From positions 62,001 through 126,000 of the forward strand of contig JAEDCY010000003.1 of assembly GCA_016293915.1 (NCBI GenBank): 64,000 bases of DNA. The letters run 5' to 3'. Position numbers and translations under genes: made by a program. The first letter of the stretch is position 1. Each line of letters opens with the position of its first letter. Below, piece by piece: positions 49,771 through 58,264 of the stretch. The notes under the pieces are model-generated. The model worked only from the letters and a program-made list of their open reading frames with translations, was not told where the DNA came from and ran no database searches. This DNA is from Treponema sp. (GTDB lineage: Bacteria; Spirochaetota; Spirochaetia; Treponematales; Treponemataceae).

Positions 49771-50459
49771 TACTCGCCGTAAGTACTGTATGATTTCTTT
49801 GGATCATAAGTTCCTTTACGGTATTCACCAGTAAGACTTGGAATCTTCATCTTCATACCAGGATGGATAAGATTTGGATCCTCAGGTTTTGGCATATTCT
49901 GCTTGTTAGCCTGATAAAGATTTTCCCAAAGAAGAGGGTTATTATAAACATAAGGACGTCCGGAAATATTCCAGTAACAGTCTTTTGTTTCAGCCCAAGG
50001 TTTTACAATATAGAATTCAGGAAGAGGAGTAACCTCACTTATACCATCAAGAGCAGCAAGCGAAGCCTTTGCATAAGCATTTGCCTGCTCATAATCTTCG
50101 CCGTCAAAAGAAGTTTCTGCCTTTTCAAGATTATCTTTTGCAGAAGTATAAGCCATTGGGAATGTATTTGGTGCATCAATTTTTTCTGCATAAGCAATCT
50201 GATTTTTTGCGAGCTTAATATTGTTTTCAGCTTCGCCACGAGCCATCATCATCTTGATATAAGCTTCTGAAAGTGCAGCATTCTCTTCTGCCTTCTTTGA
50301 ATATTCAACTGCATCATCATACTGACCAGCATCGAGTGCAATTTCTGCCTTCTTTGTATACTCATCTGCGAGTTTCTGGAAGGTATTGTTCTTATAGCTT
50401 ACTGCAAATACAGAAGCGGCAAGTAAAGCAACTGCTAAAATCGAAATAATTTTTTTCAT
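49770..50459 (-). CDS. Exported helical-repeat protein with C-terminal LysM-like domain
   Basis: 229 aa. Signal peptide (residues 1-19, ending VFA). Residues ~25-135 are helical repeats rich in Ala, Lys and Glu (YTKKAEIALDAGQYDDAVEY; YAKASLAALDG), TPR-like. The C-terminal ~70 residues (EFYIVKPWAETKDCYWNISG...LIHPGMKMKIP) match a LysM peptidoglycan-binding domain. Probably tied to the cell wall in the periplasm. It follows the lipoprotein gene by 2 bp and is surely in the same operon. Confidence 0.78.
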   Translation of the reverse strand: MKKIISILAVALLAASVFAVSYKNNTFQKLADEYTKKAEIALDAGQYDDAVEYSKKAEENAALSEAYIKMMMARGEAENNIKLAKNQIAYAEKIDAPNTFPMAYTSAKDNLEKAETSFDGEDYEQANAYAKASLAALDGISEVTPLPEFYIVKPWAETKDCYWNISGRPYVYNNPLLWENLYQANKQNMPKPEDPNLIHPGMKMKIPSLTGEYRKGTYDPKKSYSTYGE

Positions 50460-50461
50460 AA

Positions 50462-51466
50462 TTACTCAGCCTCCGATTCATCAATTTCTTCATCAAGCTC
50501 TTCAGCGATATCAGCTTCAGCTTCTTCAGGATTTTCGTAATTATCAGCTTCAAGGAGAACTGCATCTTCATCTTCGATACCTTCAACCTTTTCTGTAATA
50601 GGAGCCTTAATATCAGCTTCTTCTGCAAACTTCTCGCTTTCTGCTACACGCTTTTTAGCTTCATCAATTGCAGCCTGTGCCGCAGCACGCTTAGCAAAAA
50701 CATCTTCATAAAGGTAGGTGAACTTTGTATTTGCATCCTTATATTTTTCTAAAGCCTTTTTTGCATTCTGCATTGCATAAAGTGAATCTCCAGACTGGAT
50801 AAGATCTGCAGCCTCTTTATATTCAGCCTTGCGGGCAACACCAGCTTTTACACTGTCTGCATTCTTCTTTGCTTCAATTGCACCTTCACGCTCTTCTTTA
50901 GCAATCTTTTTGTATGCTACATTAATTACAGTGTTGAATTCTTTAAGAGCAGTTTCTGCATTTGCAAAAACAGACTTTTCAAAATCATCTGTTCCCTTAT
51001 CAAAAGCAGCATCTACTTTTGCAAGATTATCTACACCTCTATTGTAGTTATTCTGAGCATAAGATGCATAACCATTATCATCGATTTCTTTTTTTGCCTC
51101 TACAGCAGCACTGTAATTTGCAAGAAGATTGTATCTGTCGATAATTGACTGTGCATCAGCTTCAGGATTATCGCTATCTTTTAAACCAGCAAGTAATGAA
51201 TCGACCTTATTCATCTGGTCTGGGCAATTCTTGTCTGCACCAGCTTCAAGTGCAGCCTTTCTTGCATCATTAATTTTTTCCATTAACATTGCGAGTCTTT
51301 CTTCTTCAGAAGGGCCTTCATCGTCAATATTTTCTGATAAATCTTCAACCGATTCTGTTACTTCGGGAGCCTCAGGAGCCTCTTCTTCTGCAGCAGGTTT
51401 TGAACCACAGGAAATAAAGAACAGAAGTGTGAAAATAGAAAGAAGGATTACACTAACTTTCTTCAT
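50462..51466 (-). CDS. Helical acidic lipoprotein
   Basis: 334 aa. Lipobox FISC at about residue 20, then an acidic Glu/Pro/Ala linker, then a long helical region of Ala/Lys/Glu heptad-like repeats (about 65-290) including RKAALEAGADKNCPDQMNKV, and a very acidic C-terminus. No enzyme motif. Its helical repeats resemble those in the next gene. It probably spans or supports the periplasm together with the LysM protein; this is inference. Confidence 0.75.
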   Translation of the reverse strand: MKKVSVILLSIFTLLFFISCGSKPAAEEEAPEAPEVTESVEDLSENIDDEGPSEEERLAMLMEKINDARKAALEAGADKNCPDQMNKVDSLLAGLKDSDNPEADAQSIIDRYNLLANYSAAVEAKKEIDDNGYASYAQNNYNRGVDNLAKVDAAFDKGTDDFEKSVFANAETALKEFNTVINVAYKKIAKEEREGAIEAKKNADSVKAGVARKAEYKEAADLIQSGDSLYAMQNAKKALEKYKDANTKFTYLYEDVFAKRAAAQAAIDEAKKRVAESEKFAEEADIKAPITEKVEGIEDEDAVLLEADNYENPEEAEADIAEELDEEIDESEAE

Positions 51467-51780
51467 ATTTACCTCACATTTAAAATATTTTGTATATTTT
51501 ACTATATAATCGGCAATCTTACAACGATAATTTAATTATAGCGTATATAAGGTTGACTTCGTAGTAAAAAAACTTGCCAACGGGAGCGGCTCACAAGTCT
51601 CGCCGCTTGAGCCATTTTTTTGACAATCCTAAACCAGCCCGCTGCCGCAGCCTGGTTTTTAACGGATTTTCGATTATAGGCTTGTTGTCGCTAGTCATTT
51701 TTTACTCCGAGCTTGCCCTAAAATCGATGTTTATTAAATTATCGTTGTAAGTTACCTTGCGAAAGCGGGAGGAGGCTGAA
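51467..51780. other. Spacer between the lipoprotein and the PC4-like gene
   Basis: About 310 bp, mostly taken up by the family A repeat at 51580-51682, followed by AT-rich DNA (TTATTAAATTATCGTTGT). A near copy of TACAACGATAATTTAATTA (51520-51538) appears inverted at 51728-51746, so the repeat lies between short inverted sequences. No gene seen. Confidence 0.6.
51580..51682 (+). repeat. Palindromic intergenic repeat, family A copy 6
   Basis: GCGGCTCACAAGTCTCGCCG, TTTTTGACAATCCTAAACCA, core GCCCGCTGCCGCAGCCTGG, TTTTTAACGGATTTTCGATT and ATAGGC. It lies between divergent genes, so it is not simply a terminator. Confidence 0.8.
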
Positions 51781-52008
51781 ATGGCAGATGATTTTTCTTT
51801 TAAGATTGAAAAAACTCTTGGAACTGTTGCTGAAGGAAAAGGCGGCTGGAATCTGGAATTAAATCTTGTTTCTTGGGGGGGAAGACCTGCTAAGTATGAT
51901 TTACGCAGCTGGTCTCCGGATCATCAAAAAATGGGAAAAGGTTCTACCTTTACATCAGATGAACTGAAGGCTTTGAAAGAACTTCTCAGCACTCTTGAGA
52001 TAGAGTAG
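51781..52008 (+). CDS. YdbC/PC4-like single-stranded nucleic-acid-binding protein
   Basis: 75 aa. The pattern GGWNLELNLVSWGGRPAKYD then LRSWSPDHQKMGKGSTFTSD matches the YdbC family, bacterial relatives of transcription coactivator PC4, which bind ssDNA. A TTG eight codons upstream is in frame, but AGGAGG lies five bases before the ATG at 51781. Its 3' end overlaps the end of convergent holA by 23 bp. Confidence 0.82.
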   Translation: MADDFSFKIEKTLGTVAEGKGGWNLELNLVSWGGRPAKYDLRSWSPDHQKMGKGSTFTSDELKALKELLSTLEIE

Positions 52009-52972
52009 AAAGCTGAGCTCCATTTTTTACAACGATTTCATAAATCATTTTTTGAAGAAGCACATCCTCCATCTGGGATCCACCCGAACGGATTTCCATA
52101 TCTGTTGATGCAAGAACCGCAAGAATAGCGGCTGTCTGTCCCATTGTCCAAACTTTTGCTGCACTACGATACTGTTTCTGGAGCATCTGCTGCGGAATAG
52201 CCTGTTCTCCTCTTTTATGCCAGTCCTGTAATTTTCTAAAACAAGAAGCAAGCCCCGCAATAATCATTACGGAAGAGTTTTCTTTTGAAAGTCTGATTTT
52301 TTGTAAAATCTGAAGCCCCTTTTCAAGACGAACAGGAGCCAGATCATTACTATTTGCAAGCTCGCGGAATAAGCTGAAGGCATTTTCTTCGCGGTTATGT
52401 GTGAGAACTGATTCTACATCAGCTTCTGTAATTTCATGATCTTTTGGAAAAAGAACGAAAAAACGAGAACACTCAGCAGCAAGTGACTGTGTGTTATTTT
52501 CAATTAATTCAAGTACAAGTTTTGCTGCACTCTGTTGAATTCTGTATCCGTTTTTACTGAAATAGCTTGTAACCCATGGAAGTTTTTCATTCTCAAACAT
52601 TTCCCAGAACTTTTTGCGGTTACTGTTTGGAACAAGCTTTTCAAGTTTTGAATCTACACTAATTTCATCTGAAATAAGAATAAGAACTGCAGAAGGCTCC
52701 GGATTTTCCAGCCAGTCTGCAATCATCTGTACATCATCCTTTTTCTTTATAAGTTCAGCATTACGGCAAACAACACAGACACCATCAGAAAACAAAGTAC
52801 CACTCTGCAAGATTGTCATGACTTCATTAAGTGGGGTTTCGAGAAGATAAAATGAATGTTCATCTATTACACCGAACTGTTTTTTATGAGCAGCCTTTAT
52901 TGCTTCTACAGCATCATTTCTTTTTCCGAATTCTGGACCTGTGTAAAGATATATAGGATTTGCTTTTGCCAT
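51986..52972 (-). CDS. holA: DNA polymerase III delta subunit
   Basis: Clamp-loader subunit that opens the beta clamp. 328 aa with PIYLYTGPEFGKRNDAVEAI at the N-terminus (AAA-like fold with degenerate P-loop) and the central LLSDE-type segment (LILISDEISVDSKLEKLVP). Sequence is divergent, so the call rests on overall pattern and length. The start is the ATG right after the lexA stop; no good Shine-Dalgarno is seen, so translational coupling is likely. Confidence 0.78.
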   Translation of the reverse strand: MAKANPIYLYTGPEFGKRNDAVEAIKAAHKKQFGVIDEHSFYLLETPLNEVMTILQSGTLFSDGVCVVCRNAELIKKKDDVQMIADWLENPEPSAVLILISDEISVDSKLEKLVPNSNRKKFWEMFENEKLPWVTSYFSKNGYRIQQSAAKLVLELIENNTQSLAAECSRFFVLFPKDHEITEADVESVLTHNREENAFSLFRELANSNDLAPVRLEKGLQILQKIRLSKENSSVMIIAGLASCFRKLQDWHKRGEQAIPQQMLQKQYRSAAKVWTMGQTAAILAVLASTDMEIRSGGSQMEDVLLQKMIYEIVVKNGAQLSTLSQEC

Positions 52973-52974
52973 TT

Positions 52975-53586
52975 TTAGTAAGTTCTTACGATGTTTGAAA
53001 GTATTCCAACGATGCGGACATCTGTACAATAAATTGCCTGAAAATCAGGATTTTCAGGTTGAAGGCGGATTCTTGAAGATTCCTTGTAATATCTTTTCAG
53101 CGTAATTGCATCATCAATTACAGCTACAATAATCTGTCCGTCCTGTGCAGTAGATGACTGTTCCACAACTGCAAGGTCACCGTCGAGTATTCCGGCATTA
53201 ATCATACTCTGCCCACGCACACGGAGTGCAAAATAACTCTTTCCCGGACGAACAAAAGGCTCTGTAAGATTTACATATCCATCAAGATTTTCTTCGCTCA
53301 AAAGAGGTTTACCGGCAGCAACTGTTCCTAAAAGAGGAACTTTACTGATATATGTCTGTGGTTCTTTATCGCGGCAATCTGAGAGAACTCGGATTGAACG
53401 TGCTTTTTTCTGACTCTGTGAAAGGAAGCCTTTTTTCTGTAAAGCAAGAATATGATCCTGTACAGCACGGAGAGAAATACCAAAATGTTCACTAATATCG
53501 CGGACTGTTGGCGGATATGAATTTTCTTCTGAATAAGAAGATATATAATTCAGCACCTCTTTCTGTCGGTCTGTGATCCCTCTCAT
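52975..53586 (-). CDS. lexA: LexA repressor
   Basis: SOS repressor that self-cleaves with RecA. N-terminal winged helix (SYPPTVRDISEHFGISLRAV). Cleavage site Ala91-Gly92, catalytic Ser127 (GQSMINAG) and Lys164 (ITLKRYY) are present. 203 aa. The SOS box it recognises is not known from this window. It lies between ptsH and holA in one operon. Confidence 0.95.
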   Translation of the reverse strand: MRGITDRQKEVLNYISSYSEENSYPPTVRDISEHFGISLRAVQDHILALQKKGFLSQSQKKARSIRVLSDCRDKEPQTYISKVPLLGTVAAGKPLLSEENLDGYVNLTEPFVRPGKSYFALRVRGQSMINAGILDGDLAVVEQSSTAQDGQIIVAVIDDAITLKRYYKESSRIRLQPENPDFQAIYCTDVRIVGILSNIVRTY

Positions 53587-53595
53587 TTCAACCTC

Positions 53596-53862
53596 CTACT
53601 CTTCTTCGAATTTGCTGTTGAAAAGCTCCTCTATTACTGAAGCTGCCTCTGATTCATCAGGCCCTACAACCTGCATTGTAAGCTGGGTATTATATCCAGC
53701 TCCCATTGCAATTACACCCATGATGGATTTTGCATTTACTGTTGCTCCATCACGTGTAAGAGTAATTTCGCTTTCAAACTTGTTTGATGTCTGAGCGATA
53801 ATTGCCGCAGGTCTTGCGTGAATTCCTGCCCTGTTCTGAACTGTTAAAATCTTCTCGATCAT
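53596..53862 (-). CDS. ptsH: HPr-family phosphocarrier protein
   Basis: 88 aa. Phosphorylation site His15 in RAGIHARPAA and regulatory Ser46 in NAKSIMGVIA are both intact, so it can serve EI of the PTS and HprK. The C-terminus ends with an acidic run. It follows hprK by 39 bp. No PTS permease is in the window. Confidence 0.95.
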   Translation of the reverse strand: MIEKILTVQNRAGIHARPAAIIAQTSNKFESEITLTRDGATVNAKSIMGVIAMGAGYNTQLTMQVVGPDESEAASVIEELFNSKFEEE

Positions 53863-53901
53863 ATTAATTTCCTTGGCAGCCTCTCTGCCCCGTTTTATAT
53901 T

Positions 53902-54891
53902 TTAGTAAGAATCGTCGTTGCCGTTATATACGAACTGCGCTTCTCCTGTTTCAATCCATTTAAAAACATTCTGGTTGAAGTCTTTTGCAGAATTATATCC
54001 CATATTTTTAAGACGCTCATTCATCGCAGCTGCTTCAATAATAATAGGAAGGTTTCGACCCGGGCGAACCGGAATTTCAATTACAGGAACTTTTACTCCC
54101 AGCAGTTCCTTATATTTTTGTTCTGTTCCAAGACGGTCATAAGCCTTTGAGGAATTCCAGTCTTCAAGCTGAACAATAAGCTGAACTTCTTTCTGGTCGC
54201 GAATGGCACCAACACCATAAAGCTGGGAAATATTTATAATTCCCAGACCACGAATTTCCATATGGTGGCTTATAACAGTATTAGAACCGCGCCCAAGAAT
54301 AATATTTCCATTTACACAGCGAATTTCAATAATATCATCAGCTACAAGCCGGTGTCCGCGTTCTACAAGTTCAAGTGCAGTTTCACTTTTACCTACTCCT
54401 GAATGACCTGCCAGCAGAATTCCAATACCATAGACTTCTACAAGCACACCATGAAGTGTCTGATGAGGCGCAAACTGATTTGCAAATACACGGATAATAC
54501 GGTTTGAAAACTCTATAGAGGTAAGACTTGTCTGAAGAAGAGGACAATAACTCTCTTCTGCAATGCTTCTAAAATCTTCTGTAGGCTCAAGATTATAAGT
54601 AAAAATACAGCATGGCATTTGAGAACGGAAAAAATTTCGGATTGAATCAGTATTTTTTTCTTTGTGAAGTTTCTGCAGATAAGCTACTTCGCCGCGACCA
54701 AAAACCTGAACACGGTTACTGGCAAAAGATTCATAAAAACCTGAAAGTGCAAGCCCAGGACGGTTAAGTTCAGGAACCGTAATAGCGCGGGGTAATCCGC
54801 GGCGCCCTGCGATACACTTTAAATCAAGGGCATCATGTCCGGAAAGTTCGAGGTCTAGCAAATCAAGTACTGTAAATTTCTTATCTGCCAT
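53902..54891 (-). CDS. hprK: HPr kinase/phosphorylase
   Basis: Phosphorylates and dephosphorylates Ser46 of HPr, linking metabolism to regulation. Walker A GHSGVGKS at 162-169, then the signature RGHRLVADD; C-terminal part contains NLPIIIEAAAMNERLKNMG. 329 aa. Promoter TTGATA-N17-TATAGT ends eight bases before the ATG with no Shine-Dalgarno, so the transcript appears leaderless. First gene of an hprK-ptsH-lexA-holA operon. Confidence 0.95.
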   Translation of the reverse strand: MADKKFTVLDLLDLELSGHDALDLKCIAGRRGLPRAITVPELNRPGLALSGFYESFASNRVQVFGRGEVAYLQKLHKEKNTDSIRNFFRSQMPCCIFTYNLEPTEDFRSIAEESYCPLLQTSLTSIEFSNRIIRVFANQFAPHQTLHGVLVEVYGIGILLAGHSGVGKSETALELVERGHRLVADDIIEIRCVNGNIILGRGSNTVISHHMEIRGLGIINISQLYGVGAIRDQKEVQLIVQLEDWNSSKAYDRLGTEQKYKELLGVKVPVIEIPVRPGRNLPIIIEAAAMNERLKNMGYNSAKDFNQNVFKWIETGEAQFVYNGNDDSY

Positions 54892-54899
54892 ACGCGTTT

Positions 54900-54928
54900 A
54901 CTATACACAGTTTAAGATATCTTATCAA
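54900..54928 (-). promoter_or_regulatory. Sigma-70 promoter of hprK-ptsH-lexA-holA
   Basis: TTGATA (54923-54928), 17 bp, TATAGT (54900-54905) on the minus strand; the ATG lies eight bases further. Confidence 0.78.
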
Positions 54929-54980
54929 TAGAGAAAGTTTTTTTTAATCAAAATTTGTTTTTTCGTAAAACCCGTGTTAC

Positions 54981-54986
54981 TATAAT
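54981..54986 (+). promoter_or_regulatory. -10 box upstream of hpf
   Basis: Perfect TATAAT 77 bp before the start; the -35 region is only T-rich. The leader contains a small hairpin (CCCGCGTATACGGG) and a strong AGGAG. Confidence 0.5.
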
Positions 54987-55063
54987 ATACAGAAAGGCCC
55001 GCGTATACGGGATTACATCACTTACAGCCGGAGTAAAGCAAATTTACTCCAAAGGAGACAACT

Positions 55064-55351
55064 ATGATACCATCTATTAACGCAGTAGGATTTACACTTG
55101 AGCAGAAGCAGTCTGATATGATTGAGTCAAAACTTAAGAGAATTGCTTATGCCGATGAACTGATTGTCGATTTACTTATGAAAATCAAGCACGACAAGGC
55201 TTATGTATTTGATACAACAGTAAACTTTAAGTGGGGAACACAGGCTCACGTTACTGGAGAAGATTTTGATTTTGGAGCAGCCTTGAACAAGATGATGGAT
55301 GTACTTGATAACAAAATCAAGAAGGAAAAAGATAAGGTTCAGCAGAAGTAA
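55064..55351 (+). CDS. hpf: Ribosome hibernation-promoting factor, short form
   Basis: 95-aa YfiA/HPF-like protein that blocks the tRNA and mRNA sites of idle ribosomes. FTLEQKQSDMIESKLKRIAY at the start and the last part AALNKMMDVLDNKIKKEKDK match the family. The long C-terminal dimerisation domain is missing, so this is the short type. Followed by a terminator; neighbours are rpoN and hprK. Confidence 0.8.
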   Translation: MIPSINAVGFTLEQKQSDMIESKLKRIAYADELIVDLLMKIKHDKAYVFDTTVNFKWGTQAHVTGEDFDFGAALNKMMDVLDNKIKKEKDKVQQK

Positions 55352-55372
55352 ATTACTACGCTAATCAATATG

Positions 55373-55407
55373 AACGGTCTGCGCAAAAAGTGCAGGCCGT
55401 TTTTTTT
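55373..55407 (+). terminator. Terminator of hpf
   Basis: Stem AACGGTCTGC/GCAGGCCGTT (55373-55401) followed by T7. The T-run runs into the stop codon of convergent rpoN. Confidence 0.88.
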
Positions 55408-56842
55408 ATCGTTTATATGAATTTTTGAATCCAAGCTGTGCACGATATTTTGCGACGGTACGACGGGCAATCCTGGCACCCTTCTGATTCAACAATTCGC
55501 AAAGCTTTTGATCTGAAAGATTTTCGTTACCATGTTCAGAAAGCACATCCTTAATTTTTTGTTTAATTCTTTCGGAGGAAATTGTTTTACTACCGTCTCG
55601 ATTCGAAACTCCTGAAGTAAAGAAATACCAGGCTGGAAAAAGTCCCCATTCCGTTTGAATATATTTACTGCCATTTTTTGCTGACGTTCGCGAAACTGTT
55701 GATTCATGGATTCCCAATTCCTGAGCAATCTGACGGCGGGTAAGAACCTTGAGGTGACCTGGGCCCTTCAGAAAAAAGTTTTTCTGGGCATGTACAATGG
55801 CGCAACCCTGCATAACAATCGTTGATTCGCGAAATTGAAGTGAATTTATTAAAGCCTGAGCCTTAGCGATATTTTCCTTATCCATTTTGAATTCTGGAGA
55901 AATGCGAATCTCGGGTAAAGATCCTGAAGCATATTTTATCTGAAAATGATAATCTGAATTTAGAGAAACAAGGCCTCGCGAATAATCATCATCTGCAGGG
56001 CCATTTTCTTTTGTTACAATCAAAACCACATCAGGGCGGCCAGTATCTGCTCCTGCTTCCGTATTATACCCCTGAGCCGGATGCGGATTAAGTGAGAGAA
56101 TAAATTTAAGAGCCGAGGCGGCAGCAGCTTCGTCAAGCGAAAGGTTATCAATTACAGAAGTATCTGCAAAGGCTTTTTTATGAAGCGAGTTCTTAAAATC
56201 AATAAGTTTGCGACTGATTTTCTGGGCATCAGGCGGGTTCATAAAATCAAGATGTCCATCCAGAATAAAAAGCGCAAGCGGATCAGGATTTTCTGAAAGC
56301 TGAGCCTGTATCAAAAGGCTTTCTTCTGGAGTCCGGCAGCAGGTTCCTATTGGATCGAGAGACTGAACCATTTTAAGACAGCGTTCAAGAAGGTCTTTTT
56401 TCGCAGCAGGATTTTTATGTGGCAGAAAAGTTTCTGGAGAAAGCATGGAGCCGTAAAAGCCATTTCTGTCGAGATTATAAATCAGCTTAGTACATAACTC
56501 ATGCTCGGCCTCTGAGATTTTCATAGCATTCAATTGATGAAGAAGATGTGCCTGAAGCGTCTCATCATAGTCCTGTTGATTTTCCAGAATCTGCTGAAAT
56601 TGATCTGCGCTTGCTGAATTACCGAAGGATGTAGAATAATTTTCCCAACCAGTAAAGTTTTCCCTGCGTGATGGCTCACTTACAATTTCAAGTGCAGGAT
56701 TTTCGCTCACTGCTTTGTATATTTCATTGCGCAGTGTCTCATTCCCCATCGCAAGATAATTTAGGGTGGTTATCTGAACTTGAGAAAGCTTTTGTATCTG
56801 TTTTTGAACAAGCTTCTGTTCCAGTCTCAATGAAGCGTCCAT
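55406..56842 (-). CDS. rpoN: RNA polymerase sigma-54 factor
   Basis: 478 aa. Region I, Gln/Leu-rich (RLEQKLVQKQIQKLSQVQIT), interacts with activators; core-binding region in the middle; helix-turn-helix around RRQIAQELGIHESTVSRTSA and the RpoN box ARRTVAKYR near the C-terminus, which reads the -24 element. Needs an AAA+ activator, none of which is recognised here. AGGA precedes the ATG. The hsp20 promoter at 46.7 kb is a likely target. Confidence 0.96.
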   Translation of the reverse strand: MDASLRLEQKLVQKQIQKLSQVQITTLNYLAMGNETLRNEIYKAVSENPALEIVSEPSRRENFTGWENYSTSFGNSASADQFQQILENQQDYDETLQAHLLHQLNAMKISEAEHELCTKLIYNLDRNGFYGSMLSPETFLPHKNPAAKKDLLERCLKMVQSLDPIGTCCRTPEESLLIQAQLSENPDPLALFILDGHLDFMNPPDAQKISRKLIDFKNSLHKKAFADTSVIDNLSLDEAAAASALKFILSLNPHPAQGYNTEAGADTGRPDVVLIVTKENGPADDDYSRGLVSLNSDYHFQIKYASGSLPEIRISPEFKMDKENIAKAQALINSLQFRESTIVMQGCAIVHAQKNFFLKGPGHLKVLTRRQIAQELGIHESTVSRTSAKNGSKYIQTEWGLFPAWYFFTSGVSNRDGSKTISSERIKQKIKDVLSEHGNENLSDQKLCELLNQKGARIARRTVAKYRAQLGFKNSYKR

Positions 56843-56899
56843 CTTTATAATCCTATTTGATTATAGCATAAAAGCCAGTCAAACTGTATACTTGCATTT

Positions 56900-58264
56900 A
56901 TGAAAAAGATTGAAGATTTTGGAATCCGCGTGCCGGAAATCCTTTTGCCAAAAAATATTGATGTAAAAAGCTGGTCTGTAATTGCATGCGATCAGTATAC
57001 CCAGGATTTAGACTACTGGAAAAAAGCCGAGGCCGCAGCAGCTGGAAAGCCTTCGACACTTAATCTGATTTTGCCGGAGGTTTATTTGAATTCTCCTGAT
57101 AAGCCTGCTAGAATCGAAAAAATCAGAAAGACAATGAAATCCTACATCGCAGAAGGCGCCGGCTCACAAGACAGTGTGTTTGATGCAGAACGCAATTGTA
57201 TGGTTTATATAGAAAGAAAGACTGCCTTTGGCCGTATGCGCCGGGGTCTTGTTACTCAGATTGATTTGGAAACTTATGAGTGGAAACCTTTCAGCAAGGC
57301 AAATATCCGCGCAACAGAAGCAACAATCGTTGAGCGCATTCCTCCACGTATGGAGATTCGCCGCGGAGCTGCTCTTGAATTGCCACATATTATGCTGTTA
57401 GTTGATGACAAGGATGATTTGCTGGTGGGCGGTGCGAGTACTGCTGTTCGAGGCAAGGCACCTTTGTACAGCGGCGAGCTTATGTGTAATGGCGGTGAGA
57501 TTACCGGCTGGGCAGTTGAGTCTGATAGTGAAATTGCCGGAGTAACTGAAGCTGTAGCTAAGATTGCGGAAGCAAAGCGTGCTGCTGACGGTTCAACATT
57601 TCTGTTTGCTGTAGGTGACGGTAACCACTCTCTGGCTACTGCAAAAGCTGTCTGGGATGAGTATAAAGAAAAGCTGATTGCGGAAGGTGCCGATGACGCG
57701 ACTTTGCGCGATTGCCCGGTTCGCTATGCTCTTGTTGAAATTGTAAATATTTATGATAAAGGCTTAACATTTGAGCCAATTCACAGAGTTATTTTTGACT
57801 GTGATGTCGAAGGTCTTATAAAGACTCTGGCTGAAAAGCTTGGCGGTTCGGTGAGTGAAGTTAGTGGTGCTGGAGAACTTGAAGCTGCTGTAAAGGCTTC
57901 TCATGCTGATTTTGGATTTGCTTACAAAGCTGGTGGAGCTCAGAAATACGTTCTTTTGAAAACTGGAATTACAGAACTCGCCGTTGCAAGACTGCAACCG
58001 GAAATTGATGAGTTCCTAAAATCTGCCACCGCTGCCGCAAGCACCTCTGCAAAAAAAGCTGAAATCGATTACATCCACGGAAGTGATGAAGTTCTTAAAC
58101 TTGGCGAACGTGAAAATGCAGTGGGAATTTTACTGCCACCAATCGCAAAGGACAGCTTCTTTGAAACTATCAGTGGCCGGGGCCCTTTACCTAGAAAGAG
58201 TTTTTCAATGGGTGAAGCTGATGAAAAGAGGTTCTACCTGGAGTGCCGCAGACTGTTCAAATAG
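56900..58264 (+). CDS. DUF1015 family protein
   Basis: 454 aa. Family members share PEILLPKNIDVKSWSVIACD, FLFAVGDGNHSLATAKAVWD and a C-terminal HGSDEVL segment, all present. Archaeal relatives act as free-serine kinases, but no such activity can be inferred here. TATACT lies seven bases before the ATG and there is no Shine-Dalgarno. The last 60 bp overlap the convergent methyltransferase gene. Confidence 0.85.
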   Translation: MKKIEDFGIRVPEILLPKNIDVKSWSVIACDQYTQDLDYWKKAEAAAAGKPSTLNLILPEVYLNSPDKPARIEKIRKTMKSYIAEGAGSQDSVFDAERNCMVYIERKTAFGRMRRGLVTQIDLETYEWKPFSKANIRATEATIVERIPPRMEIRRGAALELPHIMLLVDDKDDLLVGGASTAVRGKAPLYSGELMCNGGEITGWAVESDSEIAGVTEAVAKIAEAKRAADGSTFLFAVGDGNHSLATAKAVWDEYKEKLIAEGADDATLRDCPVRYALVEIVNIYDKGLTFEPIHRVIFDCDVEGLIKTLAEKLGGSVSEVSGAGELEAAVKASHADFGFAYKAGGAQKYVLLKTGITELAVARLQPEIDEFLKSATAAASTSAKKAEIDYIHGSDEVLKLGERENAVGILLPPIAKDSFFETISGRGPLPRKSFSMGEADEKRFYLECRRLFK

